Source of the DNA: JBDIVL01 sp039794405
GTDB taxonomy: Bacteria; Planctomycetota; Brocadiia; Brocadiales; Brocadiaceae
Assembly: GCA_039794405.1 (NCBI GenBank)
Contig: JBDIVL010000029.1
Span: 1-54,213, forward strand
DNA: 54,213 nucleotides
Reading direction: 5' to 3'
The number at the start of each line of letters is the position of its first letter. Position 1 is the first letter of the stretch. The position numbers and the translations under genes are program-made. The notes beneath the pieces are model-generated. The model was not told the DNA's origin. It searched no databases and was given only the letters and a program-made list of their open reading frames with translations. Positions 8,764-16,573 of this stretch are shown here, piece by piece.

Positions 8764-9208
8764 ATACGTAATAATAGGAAATTATGCCTATTCGTGTTAC
8801 GTAGAGCCACGATGTACAATAGATTTGGATATTCTTATTGAATCTACCCAAAAAAATGCCGAAAAGATGGTAAAAGTATTGGAAGATTTTGGATTCAGAC
8901 CAGAAGATTTAAAGTGGAGATATTTTGCTGAAAAGGGCAACAAAATCCAGCTTGGACACGAACCTGTTATTGTTGATATATTGACTTCTGCCCCAGGTGT
9001 AAGTTGGAATGAAATATGGAGAAACAGGGTAAGAGGAGTTTTTGGGAATGCCAATATTATGGTTAATTTTATCGGTAAAAAACAGTTAATTAAGTGTAAA
9101 AAAACTTCAAACCGGTTGAGGGATTTGTCAGATTATGATTATTTAATTGGGAATATAAAGAAGGCAGATAGTTTAAAACATTTAGCGGATGCTAAACGAT
9201 TGAGGTAA
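8711..9208 (+). CDS. Nucleotidyltransferase-fold protein (DUF6036/AbiEii-like)
   Basis: The protein has the start of a minimal nucleotidyltransferase: KVKYVIIGNYAYSCYVEPRC, followed by the metal-binding pair TIDLDIL (DxD), then an IQLGHEPVIVDILTS segment typical of the DUF6036 group. Relatives act as toxins or regulators that transfer nucleotides to RNA or proteins. The canonical GG before the helix reads GN here, which may weaken activity. The GTG start is chosen because MNKDYKRLLKLLKYHKVKY matches the family N-terminus. Length (165) is normal. It forms a pair with the overlapping upstream small gene. Confidence 0.75.
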   Translation: MNKDYKRLLKLLKYHKVKYVIIGNYAYSCYVEPRCTIDLDILIESTQKNAEKMVKVLEDFGFRPEDLKWRYFAEKGNKIQLGHEPVIVDILTSAPGVSWNEIWRNRVRGVFGNANIMVNFIGKKQLIKCKKTSNRLRDLSDYDYLIGNIKKADSLKHLADAKRLR

Positions 9209-9265
9209 ATTCAAAAGGCACTACATAAGAGAGTTTCTGAAAAGTCGTAACCTTTCTAAAAAAGC

Positions 9266-10009
9266 ATGAGTAATTTATTAAACAAGATAGAAGATTTAAA
9301 AACCTACCTCAACTCATTCAGACCATTTCCACAGGATTTATTACTACAATTAAAGGAATATTACCGTATTGGATTGACATATTCATCCAATGCCATTGAA
9401 GGCAATACATTAACCGAATCTGAAACAAAGATTGTGATAGAAAATGGCATTACTATCGGCGGTAAGCCTGTAAGAGACCATTATGAAGCTATTGGTCACG
9501 CAGAAGCCTACAATTACATGTACTCTCTTTTATATAAAAAGATTAACGAATCTGACGTTTTACATTTACATAAGTTGTTTTTTCATGCTATAGATTTGAA
9601 AAATGCCGGCAAATATCGCAAGTGCAATGTCAGTATTACAGGTTCAGAATTTATACCGCCCGGTTACAAAGAAGTGCCTACACTTATGTCACAACATGTG
9701 CATAACTTAAATAAAACCTCAAGAAAATTACATCCTCTTGAATGGATAAGTGATTTGCACGGTGAGTTCGAATCAATACATCCTTTCATTGACGGGAATG
9801 GGAGAATCGGCAGGTTAATTATGAACTTATTATCACTAAAACACGGATATTGTCCGGTAATAATACCTCCCATAAAGAGGCGTGAATACATAAATGCACT
9901 TGAATCATATCATAAAAATAACCGAAATGCTTTAAGGGAGTTGATGATAAGCGTTGTTTATGAAGAAATGAAGTCTTTAAAAAAGATTGCAGAAAAAATT
10001 TATGGGTAA
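9266..10009 (+). CDS. Fic family protein (AMPylase-type) with N-terminal inhibitory motif
   Basis: Fic enzymes move AMP or a related group from a nucleotide to hydroxyl side chains of target proteins. The full active motif HPFIDGNGRIGR starts at His172, so catalysis should be possible. An inhibitory helix motif SNAIEG (Ser41 to Glu45-Gly46) matches the (S/T)xxxE(G/N) pattern and lies N-terminal to the Fic core, so this is a self-inhibited class II protein needing no separate antitoxin. The 247-residue length is short for this class but complete. Its target cannot be read from the sequence. It sits among other toxin-like genes in the left arm of the element. Confidence 0.88.
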   Translation: MSNLLNKIEDLKTYLNSFRPFPQDLLLQLKEYYRIGLTYSSNAIEGNTLTESETKIVIENGITIGGKPVRDHYEAIGHAEAYNYMYSLLYKKINESDVLHLHKLFFHAIDLKNAGKYRKCNVSITGSEFIPPGYKEVPTLMSQHVHNLNKTSRKLHPLEWISDLHGEFESIHPFIDGNGRIGRLIMNLLSLKHGYCPVIIPPIKRREYINALESYHKNNRNALRELMISVVYEEMKSLKKIAEKIYG

Positions 10010-10164
10010 TAGCTGGAAACTTCTTACTTAATTGAGTAATCTCTGGAATCTGTCTATTCTTCTCGTTTTTTTACAGAAAAAAGACTTGATCTGGTTTATT
10101 CTAAACTTATAAATTCATACATGCAAATTTTACTGGCAATTACTCCAATTACTATAAGAAACAA

Positions 10165-10614
10165 ATGACTGAAAATCGAACTTTATCCTGTCATTACTGT
10201 GATAAGTCAATCAGCAAAAATGCAAAAGTGTGCTTCCATTGTGGTCATTATCAAAATATCTTTAGATGGTTATTTAGCCAGTGTGTTAAACACATCATTC
10301 CAATATTCATATCTGTCGGTCTTTTATTTCTTACCTATCAGCAGTATGATGAAGCAAAAAAAGAACGCATTAAGGCACAAGAGGCCTTATTGAAAGCCCA
10401 AGAAGCTGAGAAAAGAATTTCAGACGCCAGCAAAGCTATAGCGAAAGTTCTTCTTGCCCAAAGCACACTAAAGGGAGATATGGATTCTTTAGATGTGTTA
10501 AAGTTTTTCCCAAAAATTATGCAAAATGAAGCAAAATCGTTGTTAGATGTTATTGAGGTTAATACAGAAGAACGGCAAAAAATTTATAAGCTGAGAAACC
10601 TCTTAAAAGAGTGA
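10165..10614 (+). CDS. Zinc-ribbon membrane protein with coiled coil
   Basis: I do not recognise a family by name. The 149-residue protein has three visible parts. A zinc ribbon sits at residues 9-27 (CHYC and CFHCGH). One membrane segment follows at about 46-60 (HIIPIFISVGLLFLTY). After that comes a long charged helix, probably a coiled coil (EAKKERIKAQEALLKAQEAEKRI), and a helical tail. It would be anchored in the inner membrane with the ribbon in the cytoplasm. It lies between the Fic gene and the defence operon and shows no overlap with either. Confidence 0.65.
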   Translation: MTENRTLSCHYCDKSISKNAKVCFHCGHYQNIFRWLFSQCVKHIIPIFISVGLLFLTYQQYDEAKKERIKAQEALLKAQEAEKRISDASKAIAKVLLAQSTLKGDMDSLDVLKFFPKIMQNEAKSLLDVIEVNTEERQKIYKLRNLLKE

Positions 10615-10838
10615 CAACAAACTCACAACCCAACAAGAAGAGAGGAATTGGAAAACGAAATAGAACAGTTAATCAATTAATAATCAGAAGGATTTTGATA
10701 AGTATTTATGTGTTTTTATATAATGGTATTGTAATATATTTTGTGTAAATTTAGGATAGGGCAGAAAAAAGCGCGTTCCGCCCAATACTTGGAATTGAAA
10801 GAAGTATAACAATAAACGCAAGAAAGGAGGAATACGCT

Positions 10839-11018
10839 ATGGGAGAAGTACCGGTAAATATATCAGAAATTAAGGAAGTAATCAAGGAGGTAGCAGAGGC
10901 CCCCGGAAAGATATTTACGATGGTACGGTACAATGTAAGGGGAAGTGTAGGGTGGTATTTGAGCCATCTCATGGATTCAGAGCTGACATTTTACCTAGGG
11001 AGAAAGAAATATGCCTAG
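10839..11018 (+). CDS. 59-residue ORF with strong RBS, possibly a truncated transposase start
   Basis: AAGGAGGAAT lies directly before the ATG, a near-perfect ribosome binding site. The product begins MGEVPVNISEIKEVIKEVAE and ends LMDSELTFYLGRKKYA. The last part resembles the ELTxFLGR-type segment near the N-terminus of Mutator/IS256-like transposases, so this may be the stub of a dead insertion sequence. I could not find the rest of a transposase. It could also be a real small protein. Confidence 0.45.
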   Translation: MGEVPVNISEIKEVIKEVAEAPGKIFTMVRYNVRGSVGWYLSHLMDSELTFYLGRKKYA

Positions 11019-11047
11019 GGCAATAAAGGGAAGGTAAATTATCTGAC

Positions 11048-11077
11048 TTGACTTTTTACTTTGTTTAAAGATAATAT
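11048..11077 (+). promoter_or_regulatory. Putative promoter of the defence operon
   Basis: TTGACT and TAATAT are separated by 18 bp. The predicted transcript starts near 11084, leaving an AT-rich leader of about 120 nt before vsr. No later promoter-sized gap exists in the operon before its last gene ends. Confidence 0.5.
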
Positions 11078-11201
11078 GTCAAAAATTATAAAATAAACAT
11101 AAAAGTAAATGTTATATGGTCTTAGAACATCAAAAAAAAGTTAACCAATTCCATAATTATTTATTATTAAATTGAATTAATGAAATGATTTGGATTTTAT
11201 T

Positions 11202-11636
11202 ATGGCTGATGTGCATGACAAAGTCACTCGTAGTTTTAACATGAGCAGAATCAGGTCAAAAGATACAAAACCTGAGATGATGGTACGTAAGTTTCTGTTT
11301 GGAAAAGGTTACCGTTACAGACTGTATGACAAGAAACTCCCCGGCAAACCTGATTTGGTTCTCCCCAAGTATAAAACTGTAATTTTTGTCCATGGATGTT
11401 TCTGGCATGGACACACAGGATGTAAATATTTTGTAATACCCAAAACAAAAACAGAATGGTGGCTGAATAAAATAAACAGGAACAAAGAACTTGATCAGAA
11501 AAGCGTAAAGAAACTGAAAGCGGAGGGTTGGAAAGTAATAACAATCTTCGAGTGTAAACTGAAAGAGGGTAAAGCCGGAAAAACATTGGAAAACATAGTA
11601 AATCAAATAGAGGCAAATGGAAATACCAATCATTGA
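11202..11636 (+). CDS. vsr: Vsr-like very short patch repair endonuclease
   Basis: Vsr nicks next to T:G mismatches produced when 5-methylcytosine deaminates, and usually accompanies a cytosine methylase. The sequence matches well: MADVHDKVTRSFNMSRIRSKDTKPE, then LPGKPDLVLPKYKTVIFVHG with the catalytic Asp in PDLV. CFWHGH and a following Cys (zinc site), TEWWLNKI, and GWKVITIFECKLK come next. I chose the ATG giving MADVHDK, which is the family start; a TTG four codons earlier is possible. It overlaps the methyltransferase gene by 20 nt and leads the operon. In MORC-type systems Vsr-like nucleases may restrict DNA rather than repair it. Confidence 0.92.
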   Translation: MADVHDKVTRSFNMSRIRSKDTKPEMMVRKFLFGKGYRYRLYDKKLPGKPDLVLPKYKTVIFVHGCFWHGHTGCKYFVIPKTKTEWWLNKINRNKELDQKSVKKLKAEGWKVITIFECKLKEGKAGKTLENIVNQIEANGNTNH

Positions 11637-13245
11637 CATATTTGCCGGCCCGGGTGGACTTGGTGAAGGATTCAGTGCTTTACTTCATCAGGAAATCAAA
11701 CGCAGAGTATTTAAAATAGTACTTTCAGTCGAAAAAGATGAGTACGCCCATCAAACCCTGACACTGAGAAGCTTTTTTCGTCTGTTTGCACCCGGAGAAG
11801 TTCCTTCGGACTACTATGAATTTGTTAAAGGAAATATTTCCCTGTCGGAGCTCTATAAAAAATGGCCGGTACAGGCTGGAAAAGCAAAAGCTGAAGTATG
11901 GCTTGCCGAATTGGGCGATGACAAAGAGTCCGTATCCTATAAAACAGTGGACGAAAAAATTAAAGAGGCTCTCAGTGGCAGAAAAGACTGGCTGTTGATC
12001 GGAGGCCCGCCATGCCAGGCTTATTCTGTTGTTGGCAGATCAAGGAGACAGGAAAAAATTCTTGATGAGAAAAAAGACGAGCGTGTTGGGTTATACAAGC
12101 AATACCTGAGAATTCTTGCGGTACACAACCCCGCAGTATTTGTAATGGAAAACGTAAAAGGACTGCTTTCTGCCAAAACACAGGAAAGTCCGGTATTCTC
12201 CAAAATACTCAGTGATCTTGCTGATCCGGTAAGAGCTTATCTTTCTGAACACGGGAACAATGGAGCTAAGTTCGACTGCCCGGGATACCGGATATATTCC
12301 CTTGTAGCTGAACCTGTATCCTTTGATGTCAATGAAAATCCTGTTTTCAGGCAGGAGAATTTTATTATTCACTCTGAGAAATACGGTGTTCCCCAAACCC
12401 GGCACAGGGTAATACTTTTGGGCATACGGAACGATATTGACCACAAGCCGGGAGTACTTGAAACGCAGGAAGAGATTCCTGTTTCATCTGTGCTTAGCGG
12501 ATTGCCAAAGCTCAGAAGTGCACTCTCCAAAACAAGAGACAACGGAGAAACATGGAAAGCATCTGTGAAGAAAATACTGTCAAAAGGTGTGTTGTCTGGT
12601 ATTGACGAAGAAGTGCAACAGGAAATTATAAGGCAACTTGATAAAATAACGCTGCATCAAAAAGAATCAGGAGGAGAGTATTTACCATACACAAAAACCG
12701 GAACCGGATACCGCCCGGACTGGTATCTGGATGAGAAGCTTGATGGAATATGTAACCATGCTTCCAGAGGCCACATGGAAAGTGATTTGCTCCGGTATTT
12801 TTTTGCAGCCTGCTTTGCGAAAGTAAAAAAACGATCTCCCAAACTGGAAGATTTTCCGTCAGCTTTATTGCCTGCTCACAAAAATGTGCAGGCCGGGATT
12901 GAGGGCAAGAAGTTTGCGGACAGGTTCCGGGCCCAGCTATGGGACAGCCCATGTAAAACTATTACCAGCCATATTTCAAAAGACGGTCATTATTATATCC
13001 ATCCAGACCCGGCACAATGCAGAAGTTTTACCGTGAGGGAAGCAGCCAGAATCCAGACCTTCCCGGACAATTACTATTTCTGCGGGCAAAGAACTTCACA
13101 GTTCATTCAGGTGGGAAATGCTGTGCCGCCTCTTTTGGCAAATCAGATTGCCAAGATTGTATCTTATGTGTTCAGCACAATAAATAAGGGTGGTAAGAAA
13201 ATCAGATTCCGTGAACCTGTAACAGTTAATGAGAAGAGAAGCTAA
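11617..13245 (+). CDS. DNA (cytosine-5) methyltransferase
   Basis: The enzyme transfers a methyl group from S-adenosylmethionine to carbon 5 of cytosine at a specific site, probably marking self DNA for the operon's nucleases. The motifs are in order: IIDIFAGPGGLGEGF (SAM site), GGPPCQAYSVVGRS with catalytic Cys133, MENVKGLL (motif VI), TRHRVILLGIR (motif VIII), and IQVGNAVPPLLANQI (motif X). At 542 residues it is larger than a minimal enzyme, with an enlarged region before the PCQ loop and a long recognition region. The recognition sequence cannot be read from the protein. The stop overlaps the next start (TAATG). Confidence 0.95.
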   Translation: MEIPIIDIFAGPGGLGEGFSALLHQEIKRRVFKIVLSVEKDEYAHQTLTLRSFFRLFAPGEVPSDYYEFVKGNISLSELYKKWPVQAGKAKAEVWLAELGDDKESVSYKTVDEKIKEALSGRKDWLLIGGPPCQAYSVVGRSRRQEKILDEKKDERVGLYKQYLRILAVHNPAVFVMENVKGLLSAKTQESPVFSKILSDLADPVRAYLSEHGNNGAKFDCPGYRIYSLVAEPVSFDVNENPVFRQENFIIHSEKYGVPQTRHRVILLGIRNDIDHKPGVLETQEEIPVSSVLSGLPKLRSALSKTRDNGETWKASVKKILSKGVLSGIDEEVQQEIIRQLDKITLHQKESGGEYLPYTKTGTGYRPDWYLDEKLDGICNHASRGHMESDLLRYFFAACFAKVKKRSPKLEDFPSALLPAHKNVQAGIEGKKFADRFRAQLWDSPCKTITSHISKDGHYYIHPDPAQCRSFTVREAARIQTFPDNYYFCGQRTSQFIQVGNAVPPLLANQIAKIVSYVFSTINKGGKKIRFREPVTVNEKRS

Positions 13246-15080
13246 TGGAGATTGATTCTTCCAAAATAGATTCCACCCCTGTCGAACCGAAAGCAGATTT
13301 TTCAATTTATAACGAATTGATATCATTAGCCGATGAGGAACTGAAGATAATAGAACAGCTTTTGCCACAGGACCCAATACCCAGTTTTGTACTATTTACC
13401 GAAACAATAAGGATTTCCGATTATCTGCAACTTGGTAAGCCAGACCCGTCCAATGAATATGGTCTCTCTTTCCAAGAACTGGATATTATGAAAATGGGAT
13501 GGAATCTTGCTGCTTCACTTTTATTCAAACCAATTAATATACTTGGCTTTCCCATTATAGAAAGTACGAAAGAAACGAGAAATCAGGCCGCAGGTCTCCT
13601 TTACAAACTTGGATGCACTTCACTACTGAGACGGACAGCAGAAATGGTAAAGTCTGGGATATTGAATTCTGAAAAAGCTAAGAATACATTCACATTCACG
13701 AAAACTAAAATTGCAGATTATCAATTTCTTGATGAGATGGAATTATCATATTTATATAAATTGGAAAGCAAGATTAAGGCTATTGAAGAAAAATATTATA
13801 GTGGATGGAATTTAGTCGGCACAGATGATTTAGATAAGGTATTCTGGAAACCCGGAAACTTTCTATCTCTAAAGAATACAACTTGCCTATCAAATTTTAA
13901 GATTGAAAACATTGACTCGGAAATGCTGCCGTTAATAAAGCCATGGAATTCAGGACATGGAATAATGATGGGGTATGGCAGCACTCCTGAAATTGACCAT
14001 CATTTTTTGGCAATGGCTGCAGAGTCAGTTCGGGAATGGCGAGATGAAGCAGGTTTTCATCCTGAGGCAAAGATTGGTGAAATTACCGGCTCGGACATAC
14101 TGGCTGTAGTAACATTCATAGTTAGCTTTCATCTTAAGCATGTGCATTTTGCATCACTGGCATCCAAAAAGCATCCTGAAATATTAATACCTCAAAGTCT
14201 TACTATTTGGAAACCTTTAGATGAAATGGTACAGAATATTACTGATTTTTCACGAATGGATAAAAAGTTGGTTTCAAAAGCATTGGAATCAATAATGCTA
14301 AAACCAAGTGACGTAAACTTTCTCAGAACTCATACATCAAGGTTTATGCCCTTGATTATTGATATAGGAAATGGTTTTATTCTCCGGCCGGTCTCAAGTA
14401 TTTTAAGAAATCCACTTCATACCATCTCAGCCCTGTTGGAATCACGTAATATAAACTTCAGATATAGTATTTCATCCCCAAGAGAAGAGTGGTTCAGAAC
14501 TTATTTGTATGCCATGTTTCTCGGAGCAAGATATCAAACAGTTGAAGGCAATATCAAGCTTAGAGAAGAGAATACTATTATTACAGATATTGACGCAGCA
14601 ATCTATGATAATGTGTCTGGTCAGTTAGCATTATTTCAAATCAAATGGCAGGACTATTTCCTCAATGATGTAAAGAAACTGAGAAGTAAGGCTAGCAATT
14701 TGACCAAGGAATTTGATGAATGGGCTAATAAAGTAAGTAATTGGATAGGTGTTCATGGTACGGCAAAGCTCATCAAGAACCTACGATTAAAAAATCTTAG
14801 TCCTTCGAATATTTATCTCTTTGGTCTCTCAAAAAATGCAGCCCGTATGCAGGGATACGGATTTACTGTAAATGCAGAAAATATTGCTATTGGAACATGG
14901 GCTCAGTTCATTAGGAACCGGGTTGAAATAGGGCCGTCTCCTGAAATATTTGAAAAAATATTTCAATCACTCAAGAAACAGGAAAAAGACACAATTTCTC
15001 CCAAACCAATGCCGATAAAGATATCTGTTGCCGACAAGGTGCTGCATTACCAAGACTTATGGAGCGCTGTAGATGATTAG
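13245..15080 (+). CDS. Unrecognised 611-aa protein of the defence operon, possible PD-(D/E)XK-like nuclease
   Basis: I do not recognise this protein by family. Its start overlaps the methyltransferase stop by one base, so it is translated with the operon. The N-terminus (IDSSKIDSTPVEPKAD) resembles that of the next gene's ATPase. In the C-terminal third, ITDIDAAIYDNVSGQLALFQ followed by IKW puts acidic residues Asp448/Asp450 on one strand and Gln465-x-Lys467 on the next. This is the spacing of a PD-(D/E)XK-type nuclease core in which Gln replaces Glu. The rest is mostly helical with no membrane segment or zinc motif. A nuclease or target-recognition subunit is my best inference. Confidence 0.6.
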   Translation: MEIDSSKIDSTPVEPKADFSIYNELISLADEELKIIEQLLPQDPIPSFVLFTETIRISDYLQLGKPDPSNEYGLSFQELDIMKMGWNLAASLLFKPINILGFPIIESTKETRNQAAGLLYKLGCTSLLRRTAEMVKSGILNSEKAKNTFTFTKTKIADYQFLDEMELSYLYKLESKIKAIEEKYYSGWNLVGTDDLDKVFWKPGNFLSLKNTTCLSNFKIENIDSEMLPLIKPWNSGHGIMMGYGSTPEIDHHFLAMAAESVREWRDEAGFHPEAKIGEITGSDILAVVTFIVSFHLKHVHFASLASKKHPEILIPQSLTIWKPLDEMVQNITDFSRMDKKLVSKALESIMLKPSDVNFLRTHTSRFMPLIIDIGNGFILRPVSSILRNPLHTISALLESRNINFRYSISSPREEWFRTYLYAMFLGARYQTVEGNIKLREENTIITDIDAAIYDNVSGQLALFQIKWQDYFLNDVKKLRSKASNLTKEFDEWANKVSNWIGVHGTAKLIKNLRLKNLSPSNIYLFGLSKNAARMQGYGFTVNAENIAIGTWAQFIRNRVEIGPSPEIFEKIFQSLKKQEKDTISPKPMPIKISVADKVLHYQDLWSAVDD

Positions 15081-15088
15081 GTAAAATA

Positions 15089-16573
15089 ATGATTGACTAC
15101 ACGAACATACCATCCACTCCGGCAGAACCAGAAGCAAGTTCCATGATGGAAACCTTCCGGGCTATTGGTTATTCCATTGAGACAGCTGTTGCAGATATTA
15201 TTGATAATTCAATTTCAGCCGGAGCAAAAAATATCTGGATTGATTACGCCTGGAAAGGACCGGATACAATTATAGGAATTATGGACGATGGATCAGGCAT
15301 GACCAATGAAGAACTGATTCAGGCCATGCGCCCGGGTAGTGTAAATCCGCTAACGGAGAGAGGCAAGCATGATTTGGGAAGATTTGGACTTGGGCTGAAA
15401 ACAGCTTCATTCTCGCAGTGCAGGAAGTTTTGTGTTCTTACAAAGAAAAATGACACAGAAATTTACTGGACATGGGATCTGGATTACGTCAATCAGGTGA
15501 AGTCCTGGAATCTGATAAAATACAGACCGGGTGGTCTTGACCTGAGCGAACGTTTTAATGAGTTAAACAACGGAACCATTGTCCTGTGGTGGGATATAGA
15601 CAGACTGACAAAAGATACACAGACTGACAAAGAATCTTCCAAGTCTGACTTTTTTGCTACAATGGAAAAGGTAAAAAAGCACCTTTCAATGGTATTTCAC
15701 CGGTATATTGAGGAAGGACTGAATATCTGGCTGAGAAACCGGAAAATAGAACTATGGGATCCTTTTATGATTGGTTTTGAAGGCCTTCAGCCAAGACCGG
15801 AAACCCGGCTTGAAGAAGGCAAAATCTGCATCAAAGGCTTTGTGCTTCCCCACCGCTCAAAGTTGTCTGCTGAACAATATAACTACGGCAAGGGGCCGAA
15901 AGACAGCTGGACAACTCATCAGGGGTTCTATATCTACCGGAACCGCAGATTGCTTGTCGCAGGTGACTGGCTGGGACTTTTTAAGCGTGAAGTTCATTAT
16001 GACCTGTGCCGGATAAAAGTTGATCTGCCAAACAACATGGATGAAGAATGGCAGATTGATATTAAAAAATCAGTTGCCCGGCCACCAGCAAGACTCAGGA
16101 AAGCCATAATTGCAGTGGCAAAGGAAGCACGGGCACAGGCAGTGGAAGTTTACCGGCATAAGGGAAAGGTTGTCAGGCGAAAATTAGCAAGGGATGAATA
16201 CTTTCCTTTCTGGGAAGAAAAAACACGGCATGGAAAACGCTTTTATCAGCTTAACAGAGATCACCCAATGCTGAAAGAACTTTTGAAGAATGCTAAAGGC
16301 CTTAAATGCCAGTTTGAAAAAGTCCTTCAGTTTATCGAAGAGACTGTACCTGTGCCTCTGATTACACTCCAGGAAAATGAAAATGAACGGCCACATGGAT
16401 ACCCTTTTGAAGGAAAGAATCATGATGTAGTCTTTGAAGTAATGAAAACCATGTACCGCAATCTCATTGACCAAGGGGTACAGCCGGAACAGGCAAAGAC
16501 AAGGATAGCGAACATTGAACCTTTCAACTTTTACCTTGAATACATTGAATACCTTGAAAATCAGGAGAAATAA
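15089..16573 (+). CDS. GHKL-type ATPase of the MORC/MutL-related group
   Basis: These ATPases dimerise around ATP and act as DNA clamps; bacterial MORC-like forms accompany restriction-modification genes. Three nucleotide motifs are present: VADIIDNSISAG (residues 34-45), MDDGSGM (65-71) and GRFGLGLKTAS (97-107). The usual catalytic Glu position is Asp36, a change I believe is common in this bacterial group. The remaining 350 residues should hold the transducer domain and a C-terminal helical region. Length is 494. It follows the unknown protein after 8 nt and abuts the Z1 gene with no gap. A role in sensing DNA state and licensing cleavage is inferred. Confidence 0.9.
   Translation: MIDYTNIPSTPAEPEASSMMETFRAIGYSIETAVADIIDNSISAGAKNIWIDYAWKGPDTIIGIMDDGSGMTNEELIQAMRPGSVNPLTERGKHDLGRFGLGLKTASFSQCRKFCVLTKKNDTEIYWTWDLDYVNQVKSWNLIKYRPGGLDLSERFNELNNGTIVLWWDIDRLTKDTQTDKESSKSDFFATMEKVKKHLSMVFHRYIEEGLNIWLRNRKIELWDPFMIGFEGLQPRPETRLEEGKICIKGFVLPHRSKLSAEQYNYGKGPKDSWTTHQGFYIYRNRRLLVAGDWLGLFKREVHYDLCRIKVDLPNNMDEEWQIDIKKSVARPPARLRKAIIAVAKEARAQAVEVYRHKGKVVRRKLARDEYFPFWEEKTRHGKRFYQLNRDHPMLKELLKNAKGLKCQFEKVLQFIEETVPVPLITLQENENERPHGYPFEGKNHDVVFEVMKTMYRNLIDQGVQPEQAKTRIANIEPFNFYLEYIEYLENQEK

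Noticed and set aside
13245..15080. Calling the 611-aa protein a confirmed restriction endonuclease
   Set aside because: The motif is a variant (Gln-x-Lys) seen by eye only, without family support.
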